Positions 21,801-30,932 are shown, counted from the stretch's first letter. The stretch: 64,000 nt of DNA from Symbiodinium natans (GCA_905221605.1 CAJNDS010000405.1:83671-147670), one strand, 5' to 3'. The notes: generated by a model from the letters alone, not told the origin. A program made the numbers and translations.

Positions 21801-24800
21801 CGTGCCGCCGGTGAACGGTTTTTTTTTCGTGGTTTTTTGCGTCGCCACGGAGGCCCCCAGAGGGCGCGCATCATGAGCATCAGCGGGTCAAGCCCGGGAC
21901 CCCCAGGCGCGCATCAGGAGCATCAGCGGCTCCCGGGGCGGGACCGCGGGGGGGCATCAGGAGCATGATGCCCCCCAAAGGGCGGGCATAAGCGACGTGT
22001 CTAAGCCCGGGGCTAGGAAAAAGGGAGTTTAGTGGCCTTATAAAGTGCTTAGAAACGTTAAGGGAGTCTCGGAGCCTCAAACACTTAGAGATTTGAAGGG
22101 AGTTTAGGGGCCTGAAAATGCTTAGAAACTTAACGCTTAGAGATTTTAAGGGAGTTTAGGGGCCTCAACATGCTTAGAAACTGCTCGCCCCGGGCTTCTG
22201 CGTGCGCTGCCCGCCCATGGGCGCAGCCCCTTAAAATAATTTAAGGGTACATTCCTTAATTAAGGGGTCTTGGGCTCTTTAGGGAAGCAACCGAACAGCA
22301 ACAAACAATTCGCCTGTGGGAGCCCCCAGGTACTTCTTGATGTAGTCGATGGCCTCGGTTCATCTCTAGACCCGGCAGTTACCTACGAATAAACAGGGTA
22401 CCCTTTTTGGTTTAAGGAGATTATAAGGGAACCCCAACCCTGAAATAAAAATAAGGGCCTGCTCCGGGTCCTAGATCTCTAGCGAACCCTCAACGCAAAC
22501 ACCCTCAGCCGGGCTACGGTTTGGGGGTTTAGGGTGTAAGCCGTGAAGCCTGAAAATGTGTTGATAGGGCTCTGGGAGACGGGATGGAGATGTTGAGACG
22601 CTTGTGTGAAGACGAAGCCGCGTGAGGAATCAAAAACAAATCGTGCTCACAGGGCTTAGGGCTTAGGGTCTTGAAAGCAAGCCTCTCCGATACGCGTTGG
22701 GGCCCGCAAGTATTCCATTCCTGAGGGTCCATGTACCTAAATAGGGAACACTTGGGCCTTTAAGCACCTCCTCTTTATGGACTTTTTTTGGTCCCAAGTA
22801 CATAAGAAGCAGGTACATGGACCTTTGGGGCATGAGAAAACGCGCCTCGATTTCCCGGAGACGTGTTGCTCGGATGCGAATCTGCACCCAAACCCGAGCT
22901 TCGACGAGCATGGCCCATTCCCTAAACCCTAAACCCCCTAAACCCCAAACCCCTAAAAACCCCAAAAACCCTACTAAACACCCGAAAAACCCTAAAAACC
23001 CTAAACACCCTAACCCCTAAAACCTGAACCCTAACTTCATCATGCGAAACTACTAATTGCTTAAAAGCCCCGAAAAAAACTCAAAAAAATATTCTTCCTT
23101 CTTAAGGGCAAAACAGGGATTACTATTTTATATTCTTTTGGGGTTCTTAAGCAAATAGTAGGAAATGGCGTCATGCAGGATCTCGCGCTCAGTCCACTGC
23201 TTGCGGACCAGCGAGGCATGGCGACGCTGGGTGCCGAGGATGCAGCCGCGCATCGATGGTGTGCCGCGTCCCTGACACCCCAAACCCCAAACCCTAAACC
23301 CTAAACCCTAAACCCTAAACCCTAAGCCCTAAGCCCTAAACCCTAAACCCTAAACTACCCTAAACCCTAAACCCTGAGCTTGATCTCGCCGAAAACTGCT
23401 CAGCGGCCTTCTCCTGGAACTTGCTTGGGTCCATCCGTGAATCCGCGGGGGCGAGAATGCGCAGCTGCATGCTGTGCACGCAGCCGAAACAATCAGAAAG
23501 ACCCTGCGGCCCAAATCTTCCCCTGACGGAGAACTCACACTTGATGTTCAGCAATTCGCTACATGGGGATGTCCGAAAGTTGGGGTACCTTATTGGGGTC
23601 CTCATTTTGAAATCCTGTGGTTGGGGGTCTATTTTAGGGATGAGAATCTGAGCATGTCGATCTGTGAACTTGGTTTAGCTGACTCTGGCTTCTGCTGACT
23701 AGGGTGGAGAGAATAAGGATTGGGATTTGGGGTTTGGGGCACAGCGTTTTGGGCTTCGATTCGTAGGATTGAAGACTTCGGGTGTAGGGTCGACACGGTT
23801 TAGGGTTTAGGGTTTAGGGTTTAGGGTTTAGGGTTTAGGGTTTAGGGCCCGCAGCCCCTGGGCTCCTTACATTCGCGGGGCGCTCCGGCTCCTGTTTTGC
23901 TGCTGGCCCTGAACCCTAAACCCTAAACCCTAAACCCTAAACCCTAAACCCTAAACCATGCACCCCAGGTCTCCAAGTACACGAACAATACCTACGGGGT
24001 CTGTAACGAACACCTACTCTGGGGAGCCTTCTGGGGTTCGGGCTTTCTTGACTTTAGGGGTGCCAAAACCCTAAACCCTAAACCCTAAACCCTAAACCCT
24101 AAACCCTAAACCCTAAACCCTAAACCCTAAACCCCAGGGCAGTTTAGGGTTTTGGGGTTTGATGTTCGGAGTCTAGAGGTCCACCATAAGAGTCTGTAGA
24201 ATCTACTACCTAGACCACTCTTTGCTGAAGCACCCCAGAAAATATTAAAACATATAATTTCCTTATAAGGGCAATGTAGGGATTGCTATTTTATATTTTT
24301 GTCTTAAGCAAAGGGTAGTAGAGGCCTAGCGCAGGACTTAGGGCTTGGCGCTTAGGGTTTAGGGCTGAACCCCGACACCTAACACCTCAAAAAGGCCCAA
24401 AACCCCCTAAACCCTAAACCCTAGACCCTAAATCCTCAACCCTCAACCCTAGACCCTAAACCCTAGACCCTAAACCCTAGACCCTAACCCTAAACCCAAC
24501 GTCCTAAACCCTGACAAAGAAGCCCCCCCGAGACCTGAACCAAGAAAGCCAAGCCGAAGGCAAGGCCTAGATCCATACCCTGGCAAGGGCCCCCTGAAGA
24601 TGATCCTCGTAGAGGCCCACCAGCACGCGTGTGAGCTGCGAGATGATTCCGTTCTTCCTCGCTGATGGATAAGGGCTCAGGGTGAATTGGCTTTAGGTGG
24701 ATACGTGCGGGTTTAGAAGGATTTTGAGGTTCTCCAAGCGCGAAACTCCCAAGCCAAAACTCCCAACCCTGAACCCCCAACTCCCCCCAACCCCCCCCCC

Positions 24801-24991
24801 CCCCCCCCCCCCAAGAAAAACCTGCCAAATCATCATGGGCCTCCTCCCTCTAAACCCTAAACCCTAAACCCTAAACCCTAAACCCTAAACCCTAAACCCT
24901 GAACTTCCTAAACTCGAACGAAGAATAGGCCAAGGTGCTCGAGGTACTTGCGGAACTCTTCCTTTTGTGAGTCAGCGGTCTCGTAGCTCAT
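18788..24991 (-). CDS. MYCBP: MYCBP (AMY-1 / FAP174) homologue, six exons
   Basis: Six minus-strand exons (24991-24939, 24657-24606, 23891-23871, 22353-22314, 19604-19567, 18853-18788) join without a break into 90 codons: 89 residues plus TAG. The protein starts MSYETADSQKEEFRKYLE, continues KNGIISQLTRVLVGLYE, EPERPAN, AIDYIKKYLGAPTG and VRAENDELRRQN, and ends in a Gln/Glu-rich helix (VASLTQQLKELQTEQEDD). This is the order and spacing of the MYCBP family (animal form about 103 aa): an N-terminal helical pair ending in the LTKVLVALYEEPEKP motif, an ALDF/AIDY helix with LGA, then a C-terminal coiled coil. In animals the protein binds c-Myc and A-kinase anchoring proteins. In Chlamydomonas the orthologue FAP174 sits in the flagellar central pair. 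As dinoflagellates have no Myc, a flagellar, AKAP-linked role is the better inference. Every acceptor is AG followed by G; donors are GC, GA, GT, GC and GC. Introns are 281, 714, 1517, 2709 and 713 bp. The ATG is the only one fitting the family N-terminus and is preceded by CTAG|GAGCC, a possible trans-splice acceptor. The exact 3' end is slightly uncertain. Confidence 0.9.
18956..19108 (+). CDS. coding-like island inside MYCBP intron 5, opposite strand
   Basis: About 50 codons are open on the plus strand: NPSDPEPALDAFTTACFVAS, CQASMLKRSKKHVETTKWLA, SQTRREEGTV. It lies between exons 5 and 6 of the minus-strand MYCBP gene, so it would be a nested exon of another gene, or a chance frame in intron sequence. 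Confidence 0.25.
19567..19604 (-). CDS. MYCBP: MYCBP exon 5
   Basis: After GTGGAG|G the exon completes the Gly codon and encodes VRAENDELRRQN, the start of the C-terminal coiled coil. It ends CAG AAT and the intron begins GCTTGG, a GC donor. The phase (1 in, 0 out) is the only one that gives the heptad-like sequence. Confidence 0.82.
19697..20690. repeat. strand-asymmetric G-rich then C/T-rich tract
   Basis: From 19697 to about 19960 the plus strand is almost all G and T (GGGGGTGGGG-type). From about 19970 to 20690 it is C/T-rich, with CTCCCCC repeats and a GCGCGCGCGC run at 20676. Open frames here (up to 202 codons) are low-complexity Pro/Ser or Gly products. No gene seen. The tract is in MYCBP intron 4. 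Confidence 0.7.
20690..21985. repeat. GC-rich block with dispersed GCATCATGAGCATCAG motif
   Basis: The motif GCATCA[T/G]GAGCATCAGC, or GCATCAGCAGCATCAG, occurs at about 20693, 20830, 21105, 21199, 21385 (inverted), 21867, 21908 and 21956. The block lacks TTTAGGG arrays, is GC-rich, and repeats short TATTTACG and TTTTTACGAGGTTTTC segments. It sits in MYCBP intron 4. Its nature is unknown; an unrecognised composite element is likely. Confidence 0.6.
20937..20968. repeat. 32-bp perfect palindrome in a larger imperfect foldback
   Basis: GACCCCGAATGCCC and its complement meet at TTAA with no loop. Sequence on both sides (about 20893-21015) also pairs at roughly three positions in four, giving a foldback of about 120 bp. 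Confidence 0.82.
22021..22182. repeat. short tandem repeat, about three units
   Basis: AAGGGAGTTTAGGGGCCT then AATGCTTAGAAAC recurs at about 22021, 22098 and 22149, with units of 51-77 bp. MYCBP intron 4. Confidence 0.72.
22314..22353 (-). CDS. MYCBP: MYCBP exon 4
   Basis: The exon starts after CCGAG|G and encodes AIDYIKKYLGAPT plus the first base of a Gly codon. The intron begins GCGAAT, a GC donor. The block matches the ALDFLKHHLGA helix of the family. Confidence 0.88.
22393..22482. mobile_element. family-H element
   Basis: AGGGTACCCTTTTTGGTTTA, AAGGGAACCCCAACCCTGAA and ATAAGGGCCTGCTCCGGGTC match the copy at 51640. It lies next to MYCBP exon 4. Confidence 0.68.
22724..22832. mobile_element. 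family-N palindromic element
   Basis: GAGGGTCCATGTACCTAAAT at the left mirrors GCAGGTACATGGACC at the right. Inner ACTTGGGCCTTTAAGC is shared with 63348-63458. It lies in MYCBP intron 3. Confidence 0.68.
22825..22920 (-). CDS. coding-like island inside MYCBP intron 3
   Basis: The minus frame reads MLVEARVWVQIRIRATRLRE then IEARFLM. A plus frame (RKRASISRRRVARMR) is also open. MYCBP does not need this segment, so it is either intronic chance or an alternative exon. Confidence 0.2.
23068..23167. mobile_element. family-G palindromic element
   Basis: ATTCTTCCTTCTTAAGGGCA, GGGATTACTATTTTATATTC and GGGGTTCTTAAGCAAATAGT define the family. It abuts the coding-like island at 23166. Confidence 0.7.
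23166..23278 (-). CDS. coding-like island inside MYCBP intron 3, possible cassette exon
   Basis: After GTGTCAG|G the phase-0 frame reads GRGTPSMRGCILGTQRRHAS then LVRKQWTEREILHDAIS. Intron 3 is phase 0, so inclusion of a suitable part could keep the MYCBP frame. The family has no insertion here, so this is only a candidate. It abuts the family-G palindrome at 23166. Confidence 0.25.
23384..23545 (-). CDS. coding-like island inside MYCBP intron 3
   Basis: The minus frame reads EFSVRGRFGPQGLSDCFGCV, HSMQLRILAPADSRMDPSKF, QEKAAEQFSARSSS. It is non-repetitive with coding-like codon bias, but other frames are open on both strands. Product not recognised. Confidence 0.25.
23871..23891 (-). CDS. 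MYCBP: MYCBP exon 3 (21-nt microexon)
   Basis: Seven codons, EPERPAN, lie between AAAACAG|G and a canonical donor GTAAGG. Joined to exon 2 they give GLYEEPERPAN, matching the ALYEEPEKPN segment of animal MYCBP. Phase is 0 at both ends. The microexon sits 25 bp from a TTTAGGG array and 30 bp from a CCCTAAA array. Confidence 0.85.
24235..24325. mobile_element. family-G palindromic element
   Basis: AATTTCCTTATAAGGGCAAT, GTAGGGATTGCTATTTTATA and GTCTTAAGCAAAGGGTAG match the copy at 23068. It lies in MYCBP intron 2. Confidence 0.7.
24606..24657 (-). CDS. MYCBP: MYCBP exon 2
   Basis: The exon follows an AG|G acceptor (GCGAG|GAAG), completes the split Glu codon and encodes KNGIISQLTRVLVGLYE. This is the most diagnostic block of the family (GVLDTLTKVLVALYE in animals). 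It ends TAC GAG and the intron begins GATCATC, a GA donor. Reading on without splicing gives a stop soon after, so the GA donor is needed to keep the family sequence. Confidence 0.9.
24939..24991 (-). CDS. MYCBP: MYCBP exon 1 (start exon)
   Basis: The exon encodes MSYETADSQKEEFRKYL plus two bases of a Glu codon. It ends CTC GA and the intron begins GCACC, a GC donor. The first 17 residues match the MYCBP N-terminus (start, ADS, FRRYLE-type motif). Upstream CCTAG|GAGCC offers an AG acceptor that could take a spliced leader. Confidence 0.88.
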
Positions 24992-25291
24992 GGCTCCTAG
25001 GTAGGATAAGGGTGACCCTTAAAAGGGAACCTAAACCCTAAACCCTAAACCCTAAACCCTAAACCCTAAACCCCTTCTGTACCCTCTTCTGGCTCTCTTA
25101 AACAGGGACCTTATTCAGAGGGTCTATATCCCCAAGGGTCCCCCTAATCCTATCCCCTAATGTCTCGTCCTTGCAGTCAAGACCTATAGGGAGCAGAATA
25201 ATAGGGTTTAGGGTTTAGGGTTTAGGGTTTAGGGTTTAGGGCTTAGGGGTTTAGGGTTTAGGGGTTTAGGGTTTAGGGTTTAGGGTTAAGA

Positions 25292-25404
25292 CCTATACTT
25301 ACTTCTCCAATAGCCAAGGGGAAAAAAGGTTAAACTTTATTATTCCTACTAAATAAGGAAACCCAAAAAGTTTAAAGTTCAGCTGTTGGAGAAGTAAGTA
25401 TAGG
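25292..25404. mobile_element. 113-bp MITE with 23-bp inverted ends
   Basis: CCTATACTTACTTCTCCAAT... pairs with the right end with a single mismatch. The centre (AAGGTTAAACTTT...) is A/T-rich and partly palindromic. It interrupts a TTTAGGG array on its left. Confidence 0.75.
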
Positions 25405-25640
25405 GTCGACCTGTGACGCCCCAAACCCTACAGCAGAATAATAGGGTTTAGGGTTTAGGGTTTAGGGGTTTAGGGGTTTAGGGGTTTAGGGTTTAGGGTT
25501 TAGGGTTTAGGGTTTAGGGTTTAGGGTTTAGGGGTATCCCGCCTTGAGGGCTAGTCTTCTCTACTACGCCCCGACCCATCACATGGTTCTAAGCGCCAAG
25601 GCCCAACACTCTGGTGGACGTTACTCGGAAGACCAGTATA

Positions 25641-25750
25641 CCCAGATCTTCCAAAACCCCTGAATTCAGGAATAGACCCTAATTTATACTAAGGATCCTG
25701 ATTATGAGTTAGGGTATATACCTTAATGAAGGCGCTTTGGAAGATCTGGG
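25641..25750. mobile_element. family-C palindromic element
   Basis: CCCAGATCTTCCAAAACCCC at the left is the inverse of TTTGGAAGATCTGGG at the right. The centre is ACTAAGGATCCT with TTAGGGTATAT-type arms. Confidence 0.8.
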
Positions 25751-26364
25751 TACTGGAGTTCTTTTCGACGTAGACCACGAAGGGTTCCTAGAATTGGACA
25801 AGCCGTGTCCCACAAATAAACAGCGGGAGAACTGAATCAATGATTGTTTCGATGACGGGGTTTCTGGGTGGGCACCCTCAACAATAGGGGCCGCCTCAGA
25901 AGAGTAACCCCAAAAGGCTTTTAGAGAAGTTAACATTCAGTTGAAGTAGGGGGGAGGGTTTTGGGTGAGGGTATGGAGTTTAGGAAGCTTTTGGGGTTTA
26001 TAGAGAGTACAGGGTTGATAGACATGTTAGGGTTTATACAGGGTTTGCAGAAGTAGGGCTGAGCGAAAGCGATTCGTTCAGTGCTTTCGCTGCTCAATCA
26101 CAAACCCGGAAACCTGAACCTCAAGTTAAACAACCGTTTCGGGGGCTTCGGCTAGGGCCCCCCAAACCTCAGCCCTAAACCCCTTAAACGCTATAAACGC
26201 TATAAACCCTAAAAACCCTAAAAACCCTAAACCCTAAACTCGAAACCCTGAGTGACGGGGATTTTGGGTTTGTGAAGTACAGGTCCCGGTCTGGTAGGGA
26301 GGTGTCCTAAAGGTTGCAGGCACTTCATACGGGGTTTACGATATTAGGGGTTTAGGGTTCAGGG

Positions 26365-26465
26365 TTTAGGGAATAGGGGACCCCCGATATAGATCCCCAA
26401 ACAGTAGGATCCCCTTATAATAAGGACCCCCATAAGGTACCAATATTTTCGGAAACCCCCATCTA
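26365..26465. repeat. family-F repeat
   Basis: CCCCGATATAGATCCCCAAA, TAGGATCCCCTTATAATAAG and GACCCCCAT are shared with 59127-59250. Confidence 0.6.
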
Positions 26466-26683
26466 GACAGGGGCTTCTGGCATAGAAAGGTACGCTTCAA
26501 GAAGATTAGGGCTAAGGGCCGGTGACTAACTTGGCATGAACCCCCTATCGCCCCCCAACACGGGCCAGGATTGAGATCCTATGTTCCGACCGAACACCAA
26601 GCCCCTCACAACCTAGAGCACCCTAATTCCGAAGCCCTGAACCCAACCCCAAAACTATAAACCCTAAACTCTAGGGGTGTTGT

Positions 26684-26900
26684 GCTTTGGACCCTTGCGG
26701 TTGTACCCTTGGGCTTTGGGGACCCGTTTTAAAAAAGATCCATGAGGGTAACATAAGGGCCATATTCGGGGAGTACATTAGGGGGAACCTTGAGGGGTAC
26801 AACCTCAGGCGTACGAGTGCTATTTGGGTGGTTGTCGAAATTAGGGTCCCTTGTTGGATCCCTATTATAATACGGCACCTAGTATTTCGGGTATTCCAGA
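26684..26900. repeat. family-E repeat
   Basis: TTTGGACCCTTGCGGTTGTA, CTTTGGGGACCCGTTTT and GAGGGGTACAACCTCAGGCG align with 9164-9315. It continues with GGATCCCTATTATAATACGG, giving a weak palindrome. Confidence 0.6.
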
Positions 26901-27106
26901 AGGGAACATAATTTTGACGGCCACCCATTTGAGAAACCCTAAACCCTAAACCCCAAACCCTAAACCCTAAACCCTATAGACCCTCCATTCGAACAAACCT
27001 CGCGCTGCCAGGCCGCCTTGGCTGGTCTTTGGCTTACCGCAATCGCCTGGGATTGAAGAGCCTAAACAGTTAACCCATGTACCCTAAACTACTGTTTGCT
27101 TAAGAA

Positions 27107-27240
27107 CCCCCCCCCCCGCCCCCCCCCCCCCCCCCGCCCCCCCCCCCCCCGCCCCCCCCCCCCCCCCCCCGCCCCCCCCCCCCCCCGCCCCCCCCCCCCC
27201 CGCCCCCCCCCCCCCCCCCCGCCCCCGCCCCCCCCAAAAA
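27107..27240. repeat. poly-C tract with spaced G
   Basis: Runs of 10-18 C are separated by single G residues, ending in CCCCC plus an A run. It is inside a family-G element. Confidence 0.9.
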
Positions 27241-27260
27241 AAAAATAACAACCCACCCCC

Positions 27261-27388
<128 letters not shown>

Positions 27389-28462
27389 CTCTTCTTCACA
27401 AGGCTAGGGGGGGTTGTTATCTAATATTGGGGGGGCTCTGAAGCAAATGGTTTTTTGGGTCTTTCCACCCCCCCACCCCCCCCAAAAAAAAACCGGTAAA
27501 CAATAGTCAGAAGCCTTCTCAAGTGTCCAGGGACCTGGGGCCAAATGCCTGAGTGTCGAAGAGAAATTGGAGGGTCTAGGGTCTTTGGGGGACTTCAAGA
27601 AATGCAGTATGTGTAGAATAGGAATGCAGGCGTCAGTGTCCTGATAATCCTACTATACCCCTACTCTATGTTCCCTTGTTGATGTAAGTTTCACAGGATC
27701 ATACCCGCTGGCCAACCCACGAACCACCCTTGTGAACCAAGGAACTCTCTCCTAGACTTTGGGGCTCTCTTGTGTTCGGCGACCCGACACCCAAAAGCAC
27801 AGTGCTTCGATTGCAGGGTTCAGGGGTTAGGGTCATTTGCACAAAAGATCCCAGGCACAAACCCCGAAACAGAGGGCCCGGTGGCTAGCCCAAACGACAA
27901 ACGATGAACCTTGAATGCAAACAAACACCAGAACAAAACTCCTTGAAGTAAACGCGCCCATTTTCAGAGAATAACTCACCACACCCCAAACCCATACCCC
28001 TTAACCTATGACAGTATAAAATAAAGGGAGTCCAAGGGAGGATGTTACCATACCCCTTAATTTCTGTTAAGGGGTATGCCCTAGGGGTATGTTGAATGTC
28101 TCTTAGACATTTACACTGCAACACAGAACTGAGAAAAGTTGCTCGGCTTATTGGAACTAATTCTCCATGCGCTCTATCGTTGGCTGATATGTCCTGTCTC
28201 CTCTGCCAAGAGAATATGTCTTGCTTCGATTGATGTGACTCTTGGATTTGCTGACCTCAACATGTCAATGTAGAATAGATGCTATCTCAGGACTCTTCAA
28301 TTTCAATAGCATTTTCCGAAGACCCTAATTGCAAACTCCCCTGAGAGACCCGTACACCCCGACAAACCCCAAAAAAAACTAAAAACCCAATAATTCAACC
28401 CCTTACCCCTCTTCACCCTCCGTCCACCTCCCACATGCAAGCCAGTTGCTTCTTTCCCCCAG

Positions 28463-28559
28463 GTTCTGGGTCGGCGCAAACCGTCTGTCAGGAGCCGAAA
28501 TTCGCAGAGACGGCGAGCGAAGACTTTCGCTTCAAAGTGGCTTCATACGACTGCAGGGT
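28463..28559 (+). CDS. exon-like island with a strong polypyrimidine acceptor
   Basis: TTGCTTCTTTCCCCCAG|G is the best-looking 3' splice site in this part of the window. Downstream all three plus frames are open; the most protein-like reads SGSAQTVCQEPKFAETASED then FRFKVASYDCRVV. The frame cannot be fixed without homology. Confidence 0.35.
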
Positions 28560-28655
28560 TGTAGAGGATTTGTAGGGTTTTATGTGGTGCTTCATAGGGC
28601 TACAGGTTTAGGGTTTATAGTGGTGTGGCTGATGGTAGCGCAAAAAACCCCTAAA

Positions 28656-28710
28656 GCCCTAAAGCCCTAAAGCCCTAAAGCCCTAAAGCCCTAAAGCCCT
28701 AAAGCCCTAT
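28656..28710 (-). repeat. GCCCTAAA variant array
   Basis: About seven homogeneous 8-mer units. Confidence 0.9.
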
Positions 28711-28952
28711 ATCAACTCCTAAGTCTCTGAACCCTACACCCTAAACCCTAAAGCCCTAAACCCCTGAGTCCCTAAACCCTACACACCTAAACCCTAAACC
28801 CCCAAACCCCTAAACCCTAAACCCAGAACCCCGAAGTCCCTCAACCCTGTAAACCTACAACCGCAGAACGTGCTCAGAACTTTGGCCTGAGAACAAAGAA
28901 AGTTGGGAGACTTTTTGTGCCGAGCTCAGACCTGGAGGGTGTTAGGGGGCTT

Positions 28953-29090
28953 TAGGGTTTAGGGTTTAGGGTTTAGGGGTTAGGGTTTAGGGTTTAGGGT
29001 TTAGGGTTTAGGGTTTAGGGTTTAGGGTTTAGGGTTTAGGGTTTAGGGTTTAGGGTTTAGGGTTTAGGGTTTAGGGTTTAGGGTTTCGGG
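28953..29090 (+). repeat. TTTAGGG array
   Basis: About 19 units, one with an altered length. Confidence 0.93.
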
Positions 29091-29152
29091 GTTCGGGCTT
29101 TAGGGGGCTTGGGGTTCGGCGCACTGTTGGGGTTCTTGACGTTCCCCAACTG

Positions 29153-29262
29153 CCCAGATCTTCCAAAACCCCTTAATCAGGGAATATACCCTAACTCATA
29201 ACTGGGATCCTTAGTATAAATTAGGGTATATTCCTTAATTAAGGGGTTTTGGAAGATCTGGG
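29153..29262. mobile_element. family-C palindromic element
   Basis: CCCAGATCTTCCAAAACCCC and GGGGTTTTGGAAGATCTGGG form a 20-bp perfect terminal inversion; the inner arms TTAATCAGGGAATATACCCT also pair. This is the best-preserved copy. Confidence 0.85.
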
Positions 29263-29474
29263 TGCTTCATCATGCCACCAATAGTCAATAGACTTGGCAC
29301 TCGGAAAGAGGAATCCTTCATATATGCGATTCACAGTGCATTCCAGAAGGGTGGGGGCATGCGGCCTAATTGTCTGCATGCTGGCCAAGGGCCTTGCCGA
29401 GCCTTGGAAGATACACCCGAAACCCTAAACCCTAAACCCTAAACCCTGAACCCTAAACCCTAAATCCCAGACCA

Positions 29475-29640
29475 TGTATCTCCAGTTGCCCTGCTCTCCC
29501 AAGTCCTTGTTCTGCCCGCTCCAGAACCTACACCGTAGACGCTACGGCATTTCGGAACTCACCAGGCAAGGCGGCGTAGAACACCTGCTGCATCTTTGTT
29601 AAGGCGCTTGGAGAGCATGTTGTCTTGAAGGGGCTTCGGT
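29475..29640 (-). CDS. exon-like island with in-frame TAG
   Basis: The minus strand reads MQQVFYAALPGEFRNAVAST, V, TAG, then in the same frame VLERAEQGLGRAGQLEIH. CAGCAG|G and TAG|G both offer acceptors and GTGAGT after a TGCCTG offers a donor in another frame. Strand is fairly convincing; the exact exon is not. Confidence 0.33.
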
Positions 29641-30002
29641 CTGCGGTTTTTAGGGTTTAGGGTTTAGGGTTTAGGGTTTAGGGTTTAGGGTTTAGGGCTG
29701 AGGGTTCAGGGTTTGGGGGGGCTTCAAAACGGTCTTTGGGGCGAGGCCCTGGAAGTCGGAAGCTGTTGCCTGTGTCGGGCTCAAAAACATTGAAGGCTGC
29801 CCCTCCCCCCACCCCTCCTCCCCGCAAAGCCCAAAATCCTATGCACCTGGGTTTAGGGTTTAGGGTTTAGGGTTTAGGGTTTAGGGTTTTAGGGTTTAGG
29901 GTTTAGGGTTTTAGGGTTTAGGGGAGCCCTCTTCTGCTTACTCAAGAAAGTACCCACCTTGAACTACGGAGGGATCCTTAAAGTGAGTTACTGGTAATTG
30001 CT

Positions 30003-30147
30003 GAAGAAACCCCCCCAAACAAAAAAAGAAGAACTATTCCTGATAAGCGTAATATAGGGATTACTATGCTTATTCTTTTGGGTTCTGAAGCAAACAGCAG
30101 GAACTATCGGGGGTTTTTCTTTGGGGGTTCTTAAGGAAATAGTAGGT
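30003..30147. mobile_element. family-G element with repeated right end
   Basis: CCTGATAAGCGTAATATAGG, GATTACTATGCTTATTCTTT and TCTGAAGCAAACAGCAGGAA are followed by a second right end, GGGGGTTCTTAAGGAAATAG. Confidence 0.65.
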
Positions 30148-30295
30148 TAAGGTCTTGGATTTATAGGCCTACTGGGTCTAGGGTTCCCCGTGCGACGTAG
30201 GGGGTAAATAAGTGCTAAGAAGGAAGGACTCGCCTAGAAGGTTTGAGGGTTTAGGGTTTGGGGGTTTAGGGTGTAGGGGGTTTAGGGTTTGGGGC

Positions 30296-30345
30296 TTAGG
30301 GGGTTTAGGGGGTTTAGGGGGTTTAGGGGGTTTAGGGGGTTTAAT
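30296..30345 (+). repeat. TTTAGGGGG variant array interrupted by a MITE
   Basis: Five 9-mer units; the array resumes after the MITE at 30673. Confidence 0.88.
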
Positions 30346-30672
30346 GTGGTCTCCTGATTAGTGTGGACCCCTCCAATAATGAAAAGCTTTCAAAAAATTA
30401 TTCAGGGGACAAAAATTCGGTTGCCCCCCTCCAATAATGAAAAGTTTTTCGGGCATGGGTTTCGGAAAAGAGAAAAAAAGAGAACAAGATGAGGAAGAGG
30501 AGAGGAAGAGGAGAGGGAAGAGGAGCGAAGAGGAAATGAAGAGGAGCCGGTGGGGGGGGCCCGGGGCCGAAAATTAGTTTGGGGGGGCCCCTTTTTTTGG
30601 ACATTATTGCGGGGGTGGATTTAGTTTGGGGGGGGGGGGGGGGGGGCCCACACTAATCAGGAGACCACATTA
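30342..30672. mobile_element. 331-bp MITE with perfect 25-bp terminal inverted repeats
   Basis: TAATGTGGTCTCCTGATTAG... at 30342-30366 is repeated as an exact reverse complement at 30648-30672. Both outer flanks read GGGGGTT. Removing the element with one TA restores an in-phase (TTTAGGGGG)n array, so insertion was into the telomere-like array, either at TA or with a 7-bp duplication. The interior has a direct repeat of CCCTCCAATAATGAAAAG, a purine-rich AGGAAGAGGAG tract and a poly-G run. No coding potential. Confidence 0.85.
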
Positions 30673-30844
30673 GGGGGTTTAGGGTTTGGGGTTTAGGGTT
30701 TAGGGTTTAGGGTTTAGGTTGTGGGTTTCTAGGGCTTGCTGAAGCTCCTGCTCGCACCTCATGCACCGCCCTCCCTCCCTGTCGGTGCTGGGGCAAGGGC
30801 CGCGACGTCCAACTGCTCGATGCTACTCAATCCTGAGAACTCTT

Positions 30845-30932
30845 AGGGTAGCTACCCAAAGGGCCCATACTTCAGAACCCTTTAAAGGAGGTAAGGGACC
30901 ATATTACCGGGCCCAAGAAACTACCCTTAGGA
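30845..30932. mobile_element. family-D element
   Basis: GGTAGCTACCCAAAGGGCCC, AGAACCCTTTAAAGGAGG, TAAGGGACCAT and AAACTACCCTTAGG follow the family order. Confidence 0.7.

Noticed and set aside
23384-23440. MDPSKFQEKAAEQF resembling the start of a ClpB/Hsp101 N-domain
   Set aside because: Only about 14 residues are similar and no following Clp N-domain exon was found, so chance is likely.
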